Below are positions 8,057 through 16,257 of a stretch of 64,000 nt of DNA, piece after piece (positions within the stretch are counted from its first letter, which is position 1; the number at the start of each line of letters is the position of its first letter). The stretch comes from JACVRW01 sp963827065 (lineage in GTDB: Bacteria; Actinomycetota; Thermoleophilia; Solirubrobacterales; Thermoleophilaceae), in assembly GCA_963827065.1 (NCBI GenBank), contig CAWGZM010000008.1:62001-126000 (forward strand). Direction: 5' to 3'. The translations under genes were made by a program, and so were the position numbers. Under the pieces are notes generated by a model, which made no database searches, was not told the DNA's origin, and saw only the letters and a program-made list of their open reading frames with translations.

Positions 8057-9526
8057 TCAGTCGTGGTCGCGCGGCCAGAGGTCCCACCAGCTGCGCACGA
8101 ACTTGAACTCGGCACGGTGGACGGAGCCGTCCTTCAGCTGGATGAGGAACTGGCGGCATCCGCGCGTCCAGTCGCGATCGGTGCGCCACATGAAGATGTA
8201 GCTGCGGTGCTTGTAGCGCAGGCCCTTCTGCCACCACACGCTGCGGGCCGGCCTGCCGCTGGTGGGCTCCTCGCCGGCCCCGCAGTCGACCTCGGCGACC
8301 TGCGGGTAGCCCGGCGCGAGCACGTCCATGCCCTTATAGCCACCGAGCGAGAAGCGCACCGGCACCGCCTCTCCGGCAATCCAGCGGTTGATGGCGGGGA
8401 AGTCCTCGACGGGCCGGCGGAAGCCCCTGAAGTCGTCCGGCTCCTCCACCACCTCGTAGGCGACGGTGGTCGAGGCGCTGTTGCCGGCGGCATCAGTCGC
8501 GGTGACGGTGAAGCTGCCGGGACCGGGCGTCGAGGTGTCGAGCGCCGCGCCGTCCGCGACGTCTCCCACGCACGAGAGGACGCCCGAGCCGTTCGGCTCG
8601 TCACTGCAGTCGTAGTCCGCGAGCACGTCCTCGCCCATCGCGTAGCTCGCCCCGTCGACAGGCGTGCGCAGATTGACCACCGGGGCACCGAGGTCCACGA
8701 CCTCGACCGTGACCGAGGCGGTTGCCTCGTTGCCGGCACCGTCGCGGGCGCTGACAGTGACCGTCTTGGGGCCGAGCGTCGAGGTGTCGAGCGCCGCTCC
8801 GTCGGCGACGTTGCCTTCGCAAGAGACAAGACCCGAGCCACCCTCGTCGCTGCACGAGTAGTCGACGATCACCTCGGAGCCGAGCGCCACGCTGTCGCCG
8901 TTAACGGGGCTGTCCAGGCGGATGAGGGGTGCGGTGCTCTCGTCGTCCGTGCACGTGCCCGTGAGCGCGATCGTGTAGGTGCCCGAGTCGCGCGGGATCC
9001 CATCCCAGCTGTCGACCGGGGCCGCCGCGCCACGGCCGTTGGCCGGTGTCACGAATGCGACGTCGCTGAAGATCTCCCCGTCGACGCTGTGCGGATCCCT
9101 GTCGTAAGCGCTGATGCCGAGGATGTACTCGCCGGACGACTGCGGCGTGAGCGGATGCCGGGCGGGCAGCGTGGACTGCTTCGTGGTGCCGTCGTCGTGG
9201 GCGTAGATCCCGAAGCCCGCGGCGTCGAAGAGGAACAACTGGGTGTCGACGTCGCTCAGCCCGACCGTGGTCGCCGAGAAGGTCTGTCCGCCGCTCAGGC
9301 AGATGCGGAACAGGTCGGCGTCATTGCCGTCGGCTACCTGGCCGTTGATCGTCGTCAGCTGCGCCTGGGTCAGGTCCTGAGCGGTGGCCGGCACGGCGCC
9401 CGCGTCGCCCTGCTCGTCGGCAGCCAGGGCACTCGGCGCAAGCGCCAGTGCGATGAGTGAGCTGACGAGGCAGATGCAGCGCTTCAAGTGTCCTCCCATG
9501 CCGGTGGGAACATCATCGGCTCGCAT
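8057..9526 (-). CDS. Secreted multidomain protein with PxKF-type C-terminus
   Basis: About 489 residues from the ATG at 9526, or 480 from the ATG at 9499, which begins the signal peptide proper (HLKRCICLVSSLIALALAPS). 9526 was chosen because GGAAAAGGG precedes it. The first half resembles the bacterial pre-peptidase C-terminal (PPC) beta-sandwich fold (NDADLFRICLSGG, DTQLFLFDAAG). Next come two tandem repeats of about 75 residues that share VADGAALDTST-GP and end in VEV or YEVVEE. The last 125 residues form a PxKF-like domain (FRGFRRPV, PVRFSLGGYKG, FAPGYP-like APGYP). It is an extracellular protein of unknown function, with no catalytic motif visible. Confidence 0.75.
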   Translation of the reverse strand: MRADDVPTGMGGHLKRCICLVSSLIALALAPSALAADEQGDAGAVPATAQDLTQAQLTTINGQVADGNDADLFRICLSGGQTFSATTVGLSDVDTQLFLFDAAGFGIYAHDDGTTKQSTLPARHPLTPQSSGEYILGISAYDRDPHSVDGEIFSDVAFVTPANGRGAAAPVDSWDGIPRDSGTYTIALTGTCTDDESTAPLIRLDSPVNGDSVALGSEVIVDYSCSDEGGSGLVSCEGNVADGAALDTSTLGPKTVTVSARDGAGNEATASVTVEVVDLGAPVVNLRTPVDGASYAMGEDVLADYDCSDEPNGSGVLSCVGDVADGAALDTSTPGPGSFTVTATDAAGNSASTTVAYEVVEEPDDFRGFRRPVEDFPAINRWIAGEAVPVRFSLGGYKGMDVLAPGYPQVAEVDCGAGEEPTSGRPARSVWWQKGLRYKHRSYIFMWRTDRDWTRGCRQFLIQLKDGSVHRAEFKFVRSWWDLWPRDHD

Positions 9527-9594
9527 GCCCTTTTCCGTTAGCGGCCCCGGAGCGGGATGGACCTGCCTGGGCCGCCTGGCGGGCGCCCGCTCGC

Positions 9595-11244
9595 TTAGAA
9601 AACGGGTGTCTCGGTGTAGGTCCCGAAGACCCGTTGGAGGGATTCCACGATTTCGCCCTCGGTTGCATGTGCGCGTGCTGCCTCTAGGAGGAGTTCCATG
9701 AGGTTGCGATCCGTCGCTGCGGCTTCGCGCAGCGCGGCGAGCGTCTGCTCGACCTGGGCAGTGTCTCTGCCGGCCCGGACGGCTTGGAGGCGGCCGATCT
9801 GCTTGCGCTCGAGCTCGACCGGGATCTTGAGGAGATCGGTGTCGGCGTCGTCCTGCTGCTGGTAGCGGTTGACGCCGACTATCACGCGCTCTCCCCGCTC
9901 GATCTCCTGCTGGAGCCGGAAGCTCGCGTCGGCGATCTCGCGCTGCGGGAAGGTCTGCTTGATCGCGTCGACCATGCCGCCGAGCTCGTCGATGCGGCGG
10001 AAGTAGTCGTGGGCGCCTTCCTCCATCCGGTCGGTCAGCGCCTCCACGAAGTACGAGCCGCCCAAGGGGTCGATCGTGCTCGCGACCCCGGTCTCGTGGG
10101 CGATGATCTGCTGGGTCCGGAGCGCAACCCGCACCGCCTCCTCGGTCGGCAGCGCGAGCGCCTCGTCGAAGCTGTTCGTGTGCAGCGACTGCGTTCCGCC
10201 GAGCACGGCCGAGAGCGCCTCGGTCGCGGTGCGGACGATGTTGTTGAGCGGCTGCTGAGCCGTCAGCGACACGCCCGCCGTCTGCGTGTGGAAGCGCATC
10301 AAGAGGCTGCGCTCGTCGCGCGCCCCGTAGGTGTCGCGCAGCTCGCGCGCCCAGATCCTCCTGGCCGCGCGGTACTTCGCGATCTCCTCGAAGAAGTCGA
10401 TGTGGGCGTTGAAGAAGAAGGACAGCCTGGGTGCGAACTCGTCCACGTCGAGCCCCCGCTCGAGGGCGTGCTCGACGTAGGTGAAGCCGTCCTTCAGGGT
10501 GAACGCGAGCTCCTGCACCGCCGTCGAGCCCGCCTCGCGTATGTGATAGCCCGAGATCGAAATCGGATGCCACAGCGGCATCCGCAGGGCGCAGAACTCG
10601 ACCATGTCCGTCACGAGCCGCATCGCCGGGTCGATCGGGAAGCACCACTCCTTCTGCGCGATGTACTCCTTGAGGATGTCCGTCTGGATCGTGCCGCGCA
10701 GCCGCTCGGCCCCCACTCCCTGGCGCTCGGCCGCGACCACGTAGAAAGCCAACATCACCGCCGCGGGTGCGTTGATCGTCATCGACGTCGACACCTCGCC
10801 CAGCGGGATCCCGCGGAACAGCAGCTCCATGTCATCGAGCGTGTCGACGGCCACGCCCTCGCGGCCCACCTCGCCCTCCGAGCGCGGATGATCCGAGTCG
10901 TGCCCCATCAATGAGGGCATGTCGAACGCCGTCGACAGGCCCGTCTGCCCGTGGTCGCGCAGGTAGCGGAAGCGCTCGTTCGTCTCCTCCGCGGTGCCGA
11001 ACCCGGCGAACTGGCGCATCGTCCACAGGCGTCCGCGGTACATCGACGGATAGACCCCGCGGGTGAACGGAAACTCGCCCGGCAGCCCGATCCGCTCCGG
11101 CCCCGGCAGGTCCGCCTCCGTGTAGAGCGGCGCCACCGGCTCGCCGCTCAACGTCGAGAACAGCGCATCCCGCTCCGGCACGCGCGCATAGCGCTCCCGG
11201 AACCAACGCTCCGCATCCGTCATCGCGCGTGGCTCGACTGCCAT
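9595..11244 (-). CDS. Adenosylcobalamin-dependent acyl-CoA mutase large subunit, isobutyryl-CoA mutase type
   Basis: A 549-residue catalytic TIM-barrel subunit of the methylmalonyl-CoA mutase family: RGVYPSMYRGRLWTMRQF, GLSTAFDMPSLMG, STSMTINAPA, SISGYHIREAG, GGTQSLHTNSFDEAL. The C-terminal B12 domain is missing, as expected for a partner of the separate small subunit (6672-7070). The two substrate-pocket positions that are Tyr89/Arg207 in methylmalonyl-CoA mutase are Phe79 (RQFAGF) and Gln197 (IAQKEW) here, the pair known from isobutyryl-CoA mutase. The start is the ATG at 11244 (alternative 11223); neither has a strong ribosome site. It follows the glycoside hydrolase gene by 19 nt. Confidence 0.9.
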   Translation of the reverse strand: MAVEPRAMTDAERWFRERYARVPERDALFSTLSGEPVAPLYTEADLPGPERIGLPGEFPFTRGVYPSMYRGRLWTMRQFAGFGTAEETNERFRYLRDHGQTGLSTAFDMPSLMGHDSDHPRSEGEVGREGVAVDTLDDMELLFRGIPLGEVSTSMTINAPAAVMLAFYVVAAERQGVGAERLRGTIQTDILKEYIAQKEWCFPIDPAMRLVTDMVEFCALRMPLWHPISISGYHIREAGSTAVQELAFTLKDGFTYVEHALERGLDVDEFAPRLSFFFNAHIDFFEEIAKYRAARRIWARELRDTYGARDERSLLMRFHTQTAGVSLTAQQPLNNIVRTATEALSAVLGGTQSLHTNSFDEALALPTEEAVRVALRTQQIIAHETGVASTIDPLGGSYFVEALTDRMEEGAHDYFRRIDELGGMVDAIKQTFPQREIADASFRLQQEIERGERVIVGVNRYQQQDDADTDLLKIPVELERKQIGRLQAVRAGRDTAQVEQTLAALREAAATDRNLMELLLEAARAHATEGEIVESLQRVFGTYTETPVF

Positions 11245-11263
11245 CGCCAGAAGTCTAGGTCGC

Positions 11264-12634
11264 CTAGGCGGCGGCTCGCCGGGCCGCGGCCCTGGAGCGG
11301 GCGCGCGCCGTGCGCAGCCCGAGGGCGGCGGTCCAGGTGAAGTCCTGAGTGCCGAGCCCGCGGCCCGAGTCCGGCACGAAGTACTCGCGCATGCCGCCGC
11401 CCTCGATCGCCTCGAGCATCCGGGCTCGCAGCGTGGCGGCCGCCGCGCGCTCACCGTGCTCCTCGAGCCCGCGGGCGCAGAGCCAGGTGACGTTGGCCCA
11501 CACGGGGCCGCGCCAGTAGCTGCGCGCCGAGCGCTCCGGGTCGTCCCGGGCGAGCGTCCGCACCCCGTAGGGAGACGCGAGCCGGCCGTCGATCACCTCA
11601 GTCGCCAGCGCGCGCGCCTGGGCGCTCGAGAGCCCGGGCGTCAGCGCCGCCAGGGCGCTGCCCGCGCCGGTGGCGCCGAGCGTCGAGCCGTCGATCAGGT
11701 CGACCGCGCGGATCAGGCCGTCCGCGCCGGCGCGCGCCCGCAGCGACGCGGCCACGCGCGCCCCGGCCACGTGGCTCTCCTCCGCGATCCGGCTCTCGCC
11801 GAGCTCCGTGGCGAGCTCAGCCAGATCGAGGCAGGACCGCGCGAGGATCGCCGAGAAGCCCGGGTCGAGCACGCGGAACTGGCCGGTGCGGGCGAGCCGC
11901 GCCTGGTCCCAGCCGATCGCCGTCCCGCGACGCACGAGCGTGAGAAAGCGCCGGTAGTGCTCGTCGCTCGGCCGCTCGGCGGCGTCGACCGAGTCGGTGT
12001 CGCGCCGGTGGAGCACGGCCACCTCGGGCAGCACGCGCCAGAGCGGCCCGTCCCACTCGACGGCGTTGTCGCGCCCCGACTCCCACGGGTGGACGAGCAC
12101 CGGCTCGCCGACGCCGCGCGGGTCGCGCTCCTCGAGCAGGAAGCGGTGCCACGCGAGCAGCGGGCGCAGGAGCGCGCGGGCACGCCGCTCCTCCGGGTGC
12201 CGCTCGAATAGGAGCCGCGCGCACGTCGCCGCGAGCGGCGGCTGGGTGATGCCGGAGATGCGGCGCCCGTCGACGGCGCAGCGCCTGCCCCACCAGCGCG
12301 GACCGGGGAGATAGCGGGCGTAGGGACGGGCGACCGTCGTGAGCACGCTGCGCAGGCGGCCGTTCAGCCGGTCGGAGACACGCGTGTGGAAGGCGATGTG
12401 CGGGATCATCCCGCCCGCGTCGCGGGCGCAGGCGAGCGTCTCCAGCTCGGTCCAGGCGCGATCCGAGTCGATCTCGGCCCAGCCGAGCGCTGCCAGCGCG
12501 GAGTCCCAGTTCCACTGGTGCGGGTAGGTGGAGCGCGACGGGACGGTGTAGCCGCCGTTGTCGTTCAGGCGCAGAACCCGCTCGGCCATGGCGGGCACGC
12601 TTGTTTCCGGCATCGGAATCACGTTGGGGGCCAT
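11264..12634 (-). CDS. GH63/MGH1-like glycoside hydrolase
   Basis: About 456 residues with an (alpha/alpha)6-barrel pattern. It contains HQWNWDSALAALGW near residue 40, which corresponds to the W-x-W-D-S motif of GH63/GH37-like glucosidases. GMIPHIAFH, VLVHPWESGRDNAVEWD and SYWRGPVWANVTWL follow, typical of the MGH1 (mannosylglycerate hydrolase-like) domain. Substrates in the family are glucosyl- or mannosylglycerate and related oligosaccharides; the one used here is unknown. The start is uncertain. The ATG at 12634 was chosen, and an in-frame ATG exists at 12670. The C-terminus is Ala/Arg-rich. Confidence 0.8.
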   Translation of the reverse strand: MAPNVIPMPETSVPAMAERVLRLNDNGGYTVPSRSTYPHQWNWDSALAALGWAEIDSDRAWTELETLACARDAGGMIPHIAFHTRVSDRLNGRLRSVLTTVARPYARYLPGPRWWGRRCAVDGRRISGITQPPLAATCARLLFERHPEERRARALLRPLLAWHRFLLEERDPRGVGEPVLVHPWESGRDNAVEWDGPLWRVLPEVAVLHRRDTDSVDAAERPSDEHYRRFLTLVRRGTAIGWDQARLARTGQFRVLDPGFSAILARSCLDLAELATELGESRIAEESHVAGARVAASLRARAGADGLIRAVDLIDGSTLGATGAGSALAALTPGLSSAQARALATEVIDGRLASPYGVRTLARDDPERSARSYWRGPVWANVTWLCARGLEEHGERAAAATLRARMLEAIEGGGMREYFVPDSGRGLGTQDFTWTAALGLRTARARSRAAARRAAA

Positions 12635-12691
12635 TGTCTGTTCAGAATCGGCCGCTCGCCAGCCGCACATGAGCGGCCGCGGCGGCGCGGG

Positions 12692-13876
12692 CTAGGAGCC
12701 GTTCACCTCGACGATCATGGCATCGCCCTGGCCGCCGCCCGAGCAGATCGCCGCCACGCCGAGGCCGCCGCCGCGCCGGCGGAGCTCGCTCACCAGCGTC
12801 ATCAGGATGCGCGCACCGCTTGCCCCGATCGGGTGGCCGAGCGCGATGGCGCCGCCGTTCACGTTGACCTTCGACTCGTCCACCCCGAGCATGCGCACCG
12901 AGTTGAGCGCCACCGAGGCGAAGGCCTCGTTTATCTCGAACAGGTCGATGTCGTCGACCGACAGGCCGGCCTGCTCGAGCGCCTTCTTGGCGGCGTTGGC
13001 CGGAGTGCGGGCGAGGTACGGGAAGTCATCGGCGACGGCCGCCTGGGCGACGATCGTCGCGAGCGGGGTGCGCCCGTTGGCGCTCGCCCACTCGTCCGAC
13101 GACAGCACGAGCGCGCCCGCGCCGTCGTTCACGCCGGGCGCGTTGCCGGCGGTGTGGGCCCCGTCCTTGTGAAACGCGCCGCGCAGCTTCGCGAGCGACT
13201 CGAGCGAGCTGTCGCGCCGGGGGGCCTCGTCGACCTCGACCGTGGTGTCGCCCTTCCGCGAGCTGACGGTGACCGGCACGATCTCCTCCGGCAGCCGGCC
13301 CTCGTCGGTCGCCTCCACGGCGAGCTCGTGCGAGCGCAGCGCGAAGCGGTCCATGTCCGCCCGGGTGATCTCGAGCTCCTCGCCGACCTCGTCCGCCTCC
13401 TCGCCCATGTGCTTGCCGCTGAACGGGTTGGTGAGGCCGTCGTGGACCATGGCGTCCAGCGCCTTGGCGTCGCCCATGCGAAAGCCGAAGCGGGCCTGCT
13501 GCAGCAGGTAGGGCGCCTGCGACATCGACTCCATGCCGCCCGCGACGGCGACGTCGAGGTCACCGGCACGCACGGCCTGGTCGACGATGCCGGCGGAGCG
13601 GATCCCGGACGCGCAGACCTTGTTGACCGTCTCCGAGGAGACTTCCTTCGGGATCCCTCCCTTGATCTGCGCCTGGCGGCTCGGGATCTGCCCCTGCCCC
13701 GCCTGCAGGACCTGCCCGAACACGACGTGCTCGACCTGCTCGGGCGCCACCTCGGCGCGCTCGAGCGCCGCCGCGATCGCGGTTCCTCCGAGCTCCGTCG
13801 CGTCGAGCGAGGCGAGCCCGCCTCCCATCTTTCCGAACGGCGTCCGGGCGGCGCCGAGGATCACGGTCTTGGGCAT
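12692..13876 (-). CDS. Acetyl-CoA C-acetyltransferase (thiolase)
   Basis: A 394-residue thiolase. The nucleophile Cys88 lies in NKVCASG, EINEAFA is near residue 325, GGAIALGHPIGASGAR carries the active-site His, and CSGGGQG near the C-terminus holds the second catalytic cysteine. It condenses or cleaves acetoacetyl-CoA or 3-ketoacyl-CoA in beta-oxidation or ketogenesis. It heads a minus-strand run that continues into the glycoside hydrolase and the mutase, and is divergent from pepA across 67 nt. Confidence 0.95.
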   Translation of the reverse strand: MPKTVILGAARTPFGKMGGGLASLDATELGGTAIAAALERAEVAPEQVEHVVFGQVLQAGQGQIPSRQAQIKGGIPKEVSSETVNKVCASGIRSAGIVDQAVRAGDLDVAVAGGMESMSQAPYLLQQARFGFRMGDAKALDAMVHDGLTNPFSGKHMGEEADEVGEELEITRADMDRFALRSHELAVEATDEGRLPEEIVPVTVSSRKGDTTVEVDEAPRRDSSLESLAKLRGAFHKDGAHTAGNAPGVNDGAGALVLSSDEWASANGRTPLATIVAQAAVADDFPYLARTPANAAKKALEQAGLSVDDIDLFEINEAFASVALNSVRMLGVDESKVNVNGGAIALGHPIGASGARILMTLVSELRRRGGGLGVAAICSGGGQGDAMIVEVNGS

Positions 13877-13943
13877 CTGAGCTGCGTCTCCTTGCGGGTC
13901 ACGTGGGTCGCGAACGATATCGCCGGGTTATGCTCCCGCGCCG

Positions 13944-15389
13944 ATGCCTGGACCGATAGTCACAGCCCGCAGCGGGCCGCCCGAGGAGACCGCCGCCGAC
14001 ACGCGCGTCGTCGGCCTGTTCGAGAACGAGTCGCTTGCCGACCCTGCCCTGCAGCGGCTGGTCGAGCTGGGCGAGGCGAAACCCGGCCTCAAGAAGGTCG
14101 CCGTCGCGCACGAGGACGCGCCCGGCGGCGGCCAGCGCCGCGTGCTGATCGCCGGACTGGGCAAGCGCGACGAGCTCGACGCCGAGCGCGCGCGGGTCGC
14201 CGCCGCTGCGGCGGCCGGGCGGGCGAAGGAGCTCGGCGCAGTGTCGCTGTCGTGGGCGGCACCGGCGGGCGAGGGCGTCGCGGCCGGGATCGTCGAGGGG
14301 ACGCTGCTGAAGCTGTACTCGTTCGACCGCTTCAAGAGCTCGAAGGACGAGGACGACGGGATCGAGTCGCTCGAGGTCAGCGGCGAGGCCGTCGACGGCG
14401 AGGAGGTCGAGCGCGCCCGCGTGGCCGCGCTGGCGGCCAACGCCACGCGCGACCTGCAGAACCTGCCGGCGAACGTCGCAACGCCCGCCTTCCTCGCCGA
14501 GCGAGCCGCGGAGATCGCGGACGAGTACGACACGCTCGAGGTCGAGCTGTTCGACCGCGACGCGATCGTCGCCAACGAGATGGGCGCCTTCGCGGCGGTC
14601 GCGCAGGGCACGGACGTCGACCCGCGGCTGATCGTGCTGCGCTGGCGCCCGCCGGGGGCGAGCGGGCCGCACCTCGGCTTCGTCGGCAAGGCGGTGACCT
14701 TCGACACGGGCGGCATCTCGATCAAGCCCTCGGCCAAGATGCAGGAGATGAAGTTCGACATGTCGGGCGGCGCCGCGGTGATCGAGGCGATGGCCGGCAT
14801 AGCCGAGCTCGGCATCCCGGCCACGATCACTGCCGTCGTGCCCTCGACCGAGAACATGCCGAGCGGCCACGCCGTCAAGCCCGGCGACATCGTCACGGCA
14901 AAGAACGGCACGACCATCGAGGTCAACAACACGGACGCCGAGGGCCGGTTGATCCTCGCCGACGCCCTCTGTTACGCGGTCGAGCAGGGCGCCGAGCGGA
15001 TCGTCGACCTCGCCACGCTCACCGGCGCGGTCCTGGTGGCGCTCGGACACACCTACTGCGGGCTCTTCTCGAACGACGACGACTGGTGCGCCCAGGTCGA
15101 GGCCGCCTGCAACGCCAGCGGCGAGATCGGCTGGCGGCTCCCGCTCCACACGGAGTTCTTCGAGCTGACCAAGGGCCAGTACGCGGATCTCACCAATGCC
15201 TCCGACCAGCGCGTCGCGATGTCGAGCTACGCGGCCGAGTTCCTGCGCCAGTTCGTCGACGACCGGCCCTGGGTGCACATGGACATCGCGGGTACGGCGT
15301 GGGGCATGAGCCGCAACTACGTCGGCAAGGGCGCGAGCGGCTTCGGCACCCGCGCGCTGATCGAGCTGGCACGCGCCTCCGCGGCCTAA
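13944..15389 (+). CDS. pepA: Leucyl aminopeptidase (M17 family)
   Basis: A 481-residue cytosolic aminopeptidase with two metal ions. The C-terminal catalytic domain contains GKAVTFDTGGISIKPS, KFDMSGGAAV, PSTENMPSGHAVKPGD and the M17 signature NNTDAEGRL, with the arginine of the signature and the lysine of GISIKP as catalytic residues. The N-terminal domain is less conserved. The ATG at 13944 was chosen. It releases N-terminal residues during peptide turnover. It has its own divergent promoter region opposite the thiolase. Confidence 0.95.
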   Translation: MPGPIVTARSGPPEETAADTRVVGLFENESLADPALQRLVELGEAKPGLKKVAVAHEDAPGGGQRRVLIAGLGKRDELDAERARVAAAAAAGRAKELGAVSLSWAAPAGEGVAAGIVEGTLLKLYSFDRFKSSKDEDDGIESLEVSGEAVDGEEVERARVAALAANATRDLQNLPANVATPAFLAERAAEIADEYDTLEVELFDRDAIVANEMGAFAAVAQGTDVDPRLIVLRWRPPGASGPHLGFVGKAVTFDTGGISIKPSAKMQEMKFDMSGGAAVIEAMAGIAELGIPATITAVVPSTENMPSGHAVKPGDIVTAKNGTTIEVNNTDAEGRLILADALCYAVEQGAERIVDLATLTGAVLVALGHTYCGLFSNDDDWCAQVEAACNASGEIGWRLPLHTEFFELTKGQYADLTNASDQRVAMSSYAAEFLRQFVDDRPWVHMDIAGTAWGMSRNYVGKGASGFGTRALIELARASAA

Positions 15390-15409
15390 GTTTCACGCAG
15401 TTTCACGTT

Positions 15410-15427
15410 GTGTGACATACGTCACAC
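15410..15427. promoter_or_regulatory. CRP/GlxR-type operator
   Basis: GTGTGAC-ATAC-GTCACAC is a perfect 18-bp inverted repeat. Its core TGTGACATACGTCACA (15411-15426) matches the actinobacterial Crp/GlxR consensus TGTGA-N2-TA-N2-TCACA at every fixed position. A -35-like TTGACT is at 15434-15439 and a TACGGT -10 candidate at 15455-15460. The site is therefore roughly 45-50 bp upstream of the inferred start of transcription of the Rpf-like gene, an activator position. Confidence 0.8.
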
Positions 15428-15466
15428 TCCGGTTTGACTCGCGAATCGGGTGGTTACGGTGACCCG

Positions 15467-15577
15467 GTAAGTCGAAGTCGGCCCTGTCCGCGTGCGGGAG
15501 AGAACGCGCGGACACGGCAAGCCCTGGCGGGCGTCATCTGACGCGGGCGCCGGGCAACCCCGGAGGTAGCTCCGCCC
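15467..15577 (+). promoter_or_regulatory. Structured 5' leader of the Rpf-like gene
   Basis: About 110 nt of G+C-rich leader between the inferred transcription start and the ATG. It holds a GTCCGCG/CGCGGAC stem, a GCGTC-ATCT-GACGC hairpin and a CCGGG/CCCGG hairpin. A small CGGAG-GTAG-CTCCG hairpin contains the GGAGGT ribosome site. The last two overlap, so they are mutually exclusive. I could not match it to a c-di-AMP (ydaO), c-di-GMP or SAM riboswitch consensus. It is a candidate regulatory leader of unknown class. Confidence 0.4.
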
Positions 15578-16195
15578 ATGAAGCAGGCAACGATCCTGCT
15601 GCTGTGCGCGTGCGCGCTCGTGCCCGCGCTTGCAGCCGGAATTCCGGCCCTGGCCCAGACGAGCCAGGCCGGTACTGAAACCACGTCCACCACGACCGGC
15701 GGCATCGGGCCCGCCGTATTCCCCCAGGCCGAGGCCGCGAGCGCTCGAGAGCAGCGTGCCTACCGCCGCTGGCGAAGAAAGCTCGACCGACACGGACTCT
15801 GGCGCGGCCGGGACCTAGTGGCGGCCGCCCGCATTGACCAGCGCCCGCCCACGTCGGACGAGCTGCGCAGCTCGATCAGCCGCATGAAGGCGAGCTTCCG
15901 CCGCTTCCTCGGCAGCGAGGAGGGGCGCAGCGTCGTATTCCGCTTCAAGGTGAAGCGCATCCCGGCATGGGGCCGGCAGCAGCTGGCGTCGATCGCCGCG
16001 TGTGAGTCGCACGGCGACCCTCGTGCCGTCGGCGGCGGCGGGACCTACCGCGGGATGTACCAGTTCAGCTTCGGCACGTGGCAGATCGTCGGCGGAGCCG
16101 GCGACCCGGCCGCCGCCTCGCGTCACGAGCAGACCTGGCGCGCATGGCTGCTGCTGAGCCGGCACGGCGCGGGCCACTGGCCGGTCTGCGGCTAG
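15578..16195 (+). CDS. Secreted Rpf-like transglycosylase
   Basis: A 205-residue exported protein. It has a signal peptide (about 1-27), a Thr-rich stretch, a basic helical region (55-125) and a C-terminal lysozyme-like transglycosylase domain (about 135-205). IAACESHGDP carries the catalytic Glu143, and GMYQFSFGTWQ and W-PVCG follow; Cys142 and Cys204 probably form the family's disulfide. Such domains (resuscitation-promoting-factor type) cleave peptidoglycan and promote growth after dormancy. It is preceded by a perfect CRP/GlxR-type site and a structured leader, and faces the coiled-coil gene across a hairpin terminator. Confidence 0.88.
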   Translation: MKQATILLLCACALVPALAAGIPALAQTSQAGTETTSTTTGGIGPAVFPQAEAASAREQRAYRRWRRKLDRHGLWRGRDLVAAARIDQRPPTSDELRSSISRMKASFRRFLGSEEGRSVVFRFKVKRIPAWGRQQLASIAACESHGDPRAVGGGGTYRGMYQFSFGTWQIVGGAGDPAAASRHEQTWRAWLLLSRHGAGHWPVCG

Positions 16196-16210
16196 CGGCG
16201 CTGTGGGGCC

Positions 16211-16244
16211 GCGGGGCGGCGACTCGGTAAGCCTGCCGCCCCGC
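16211..16244. terminator. Bidirectional hairpin terminator
   Basis: The arms GCGGGGCGGC (16211-16220) and GCCGCCCCGC (16235-16244) are perfectly complementary across a 14-nt loop. They lie between two convergent genes (Rpf-like and coiled-coil). There is no U-tract, which is common for terminators in very G+C-rich actinobacteria. Confidence 0.6.
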
Positions 16245-16257
16245 GTACCGCCGGTCC

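Noticed and set aside
7493..9460. A 655-codon plus-strand frame over the copper protein and PxKF protein genes
   Set aside because: Shadow of two well-supported secreted proteins on the other strand.
9595..11244. Plain methylmalonyl-CoA mutase call
   Set aside because: Overall similarity would allow it, but both substrate-selecting residues are of the isobutyryl-CoA mutase type.
12386..15415. A 1009-codon open frame on the plus strand
   Set aside because: It lies antisense to the glycoside hydrolase and thiolase genes and out of frame with pepA. The translation is low-complexity Arg/Ala/Gly/His without domains, as expected for a shadow frame in very G+C-rich DNA.
15467..15577. c-di-AMP (ydaO/yuaA), c-di-GMP or SAM riboswitch before the Rpf-like gene
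   Set aside because: The position invites a ydaO element, but the conserved GGGGACCCA and GGGTGAATCC blocks are absent. The GGCAACCCC and GGTAGC fragments do not fall in the right order for GEMM or SAM motifs. Kept only as an unclassified structured leader.
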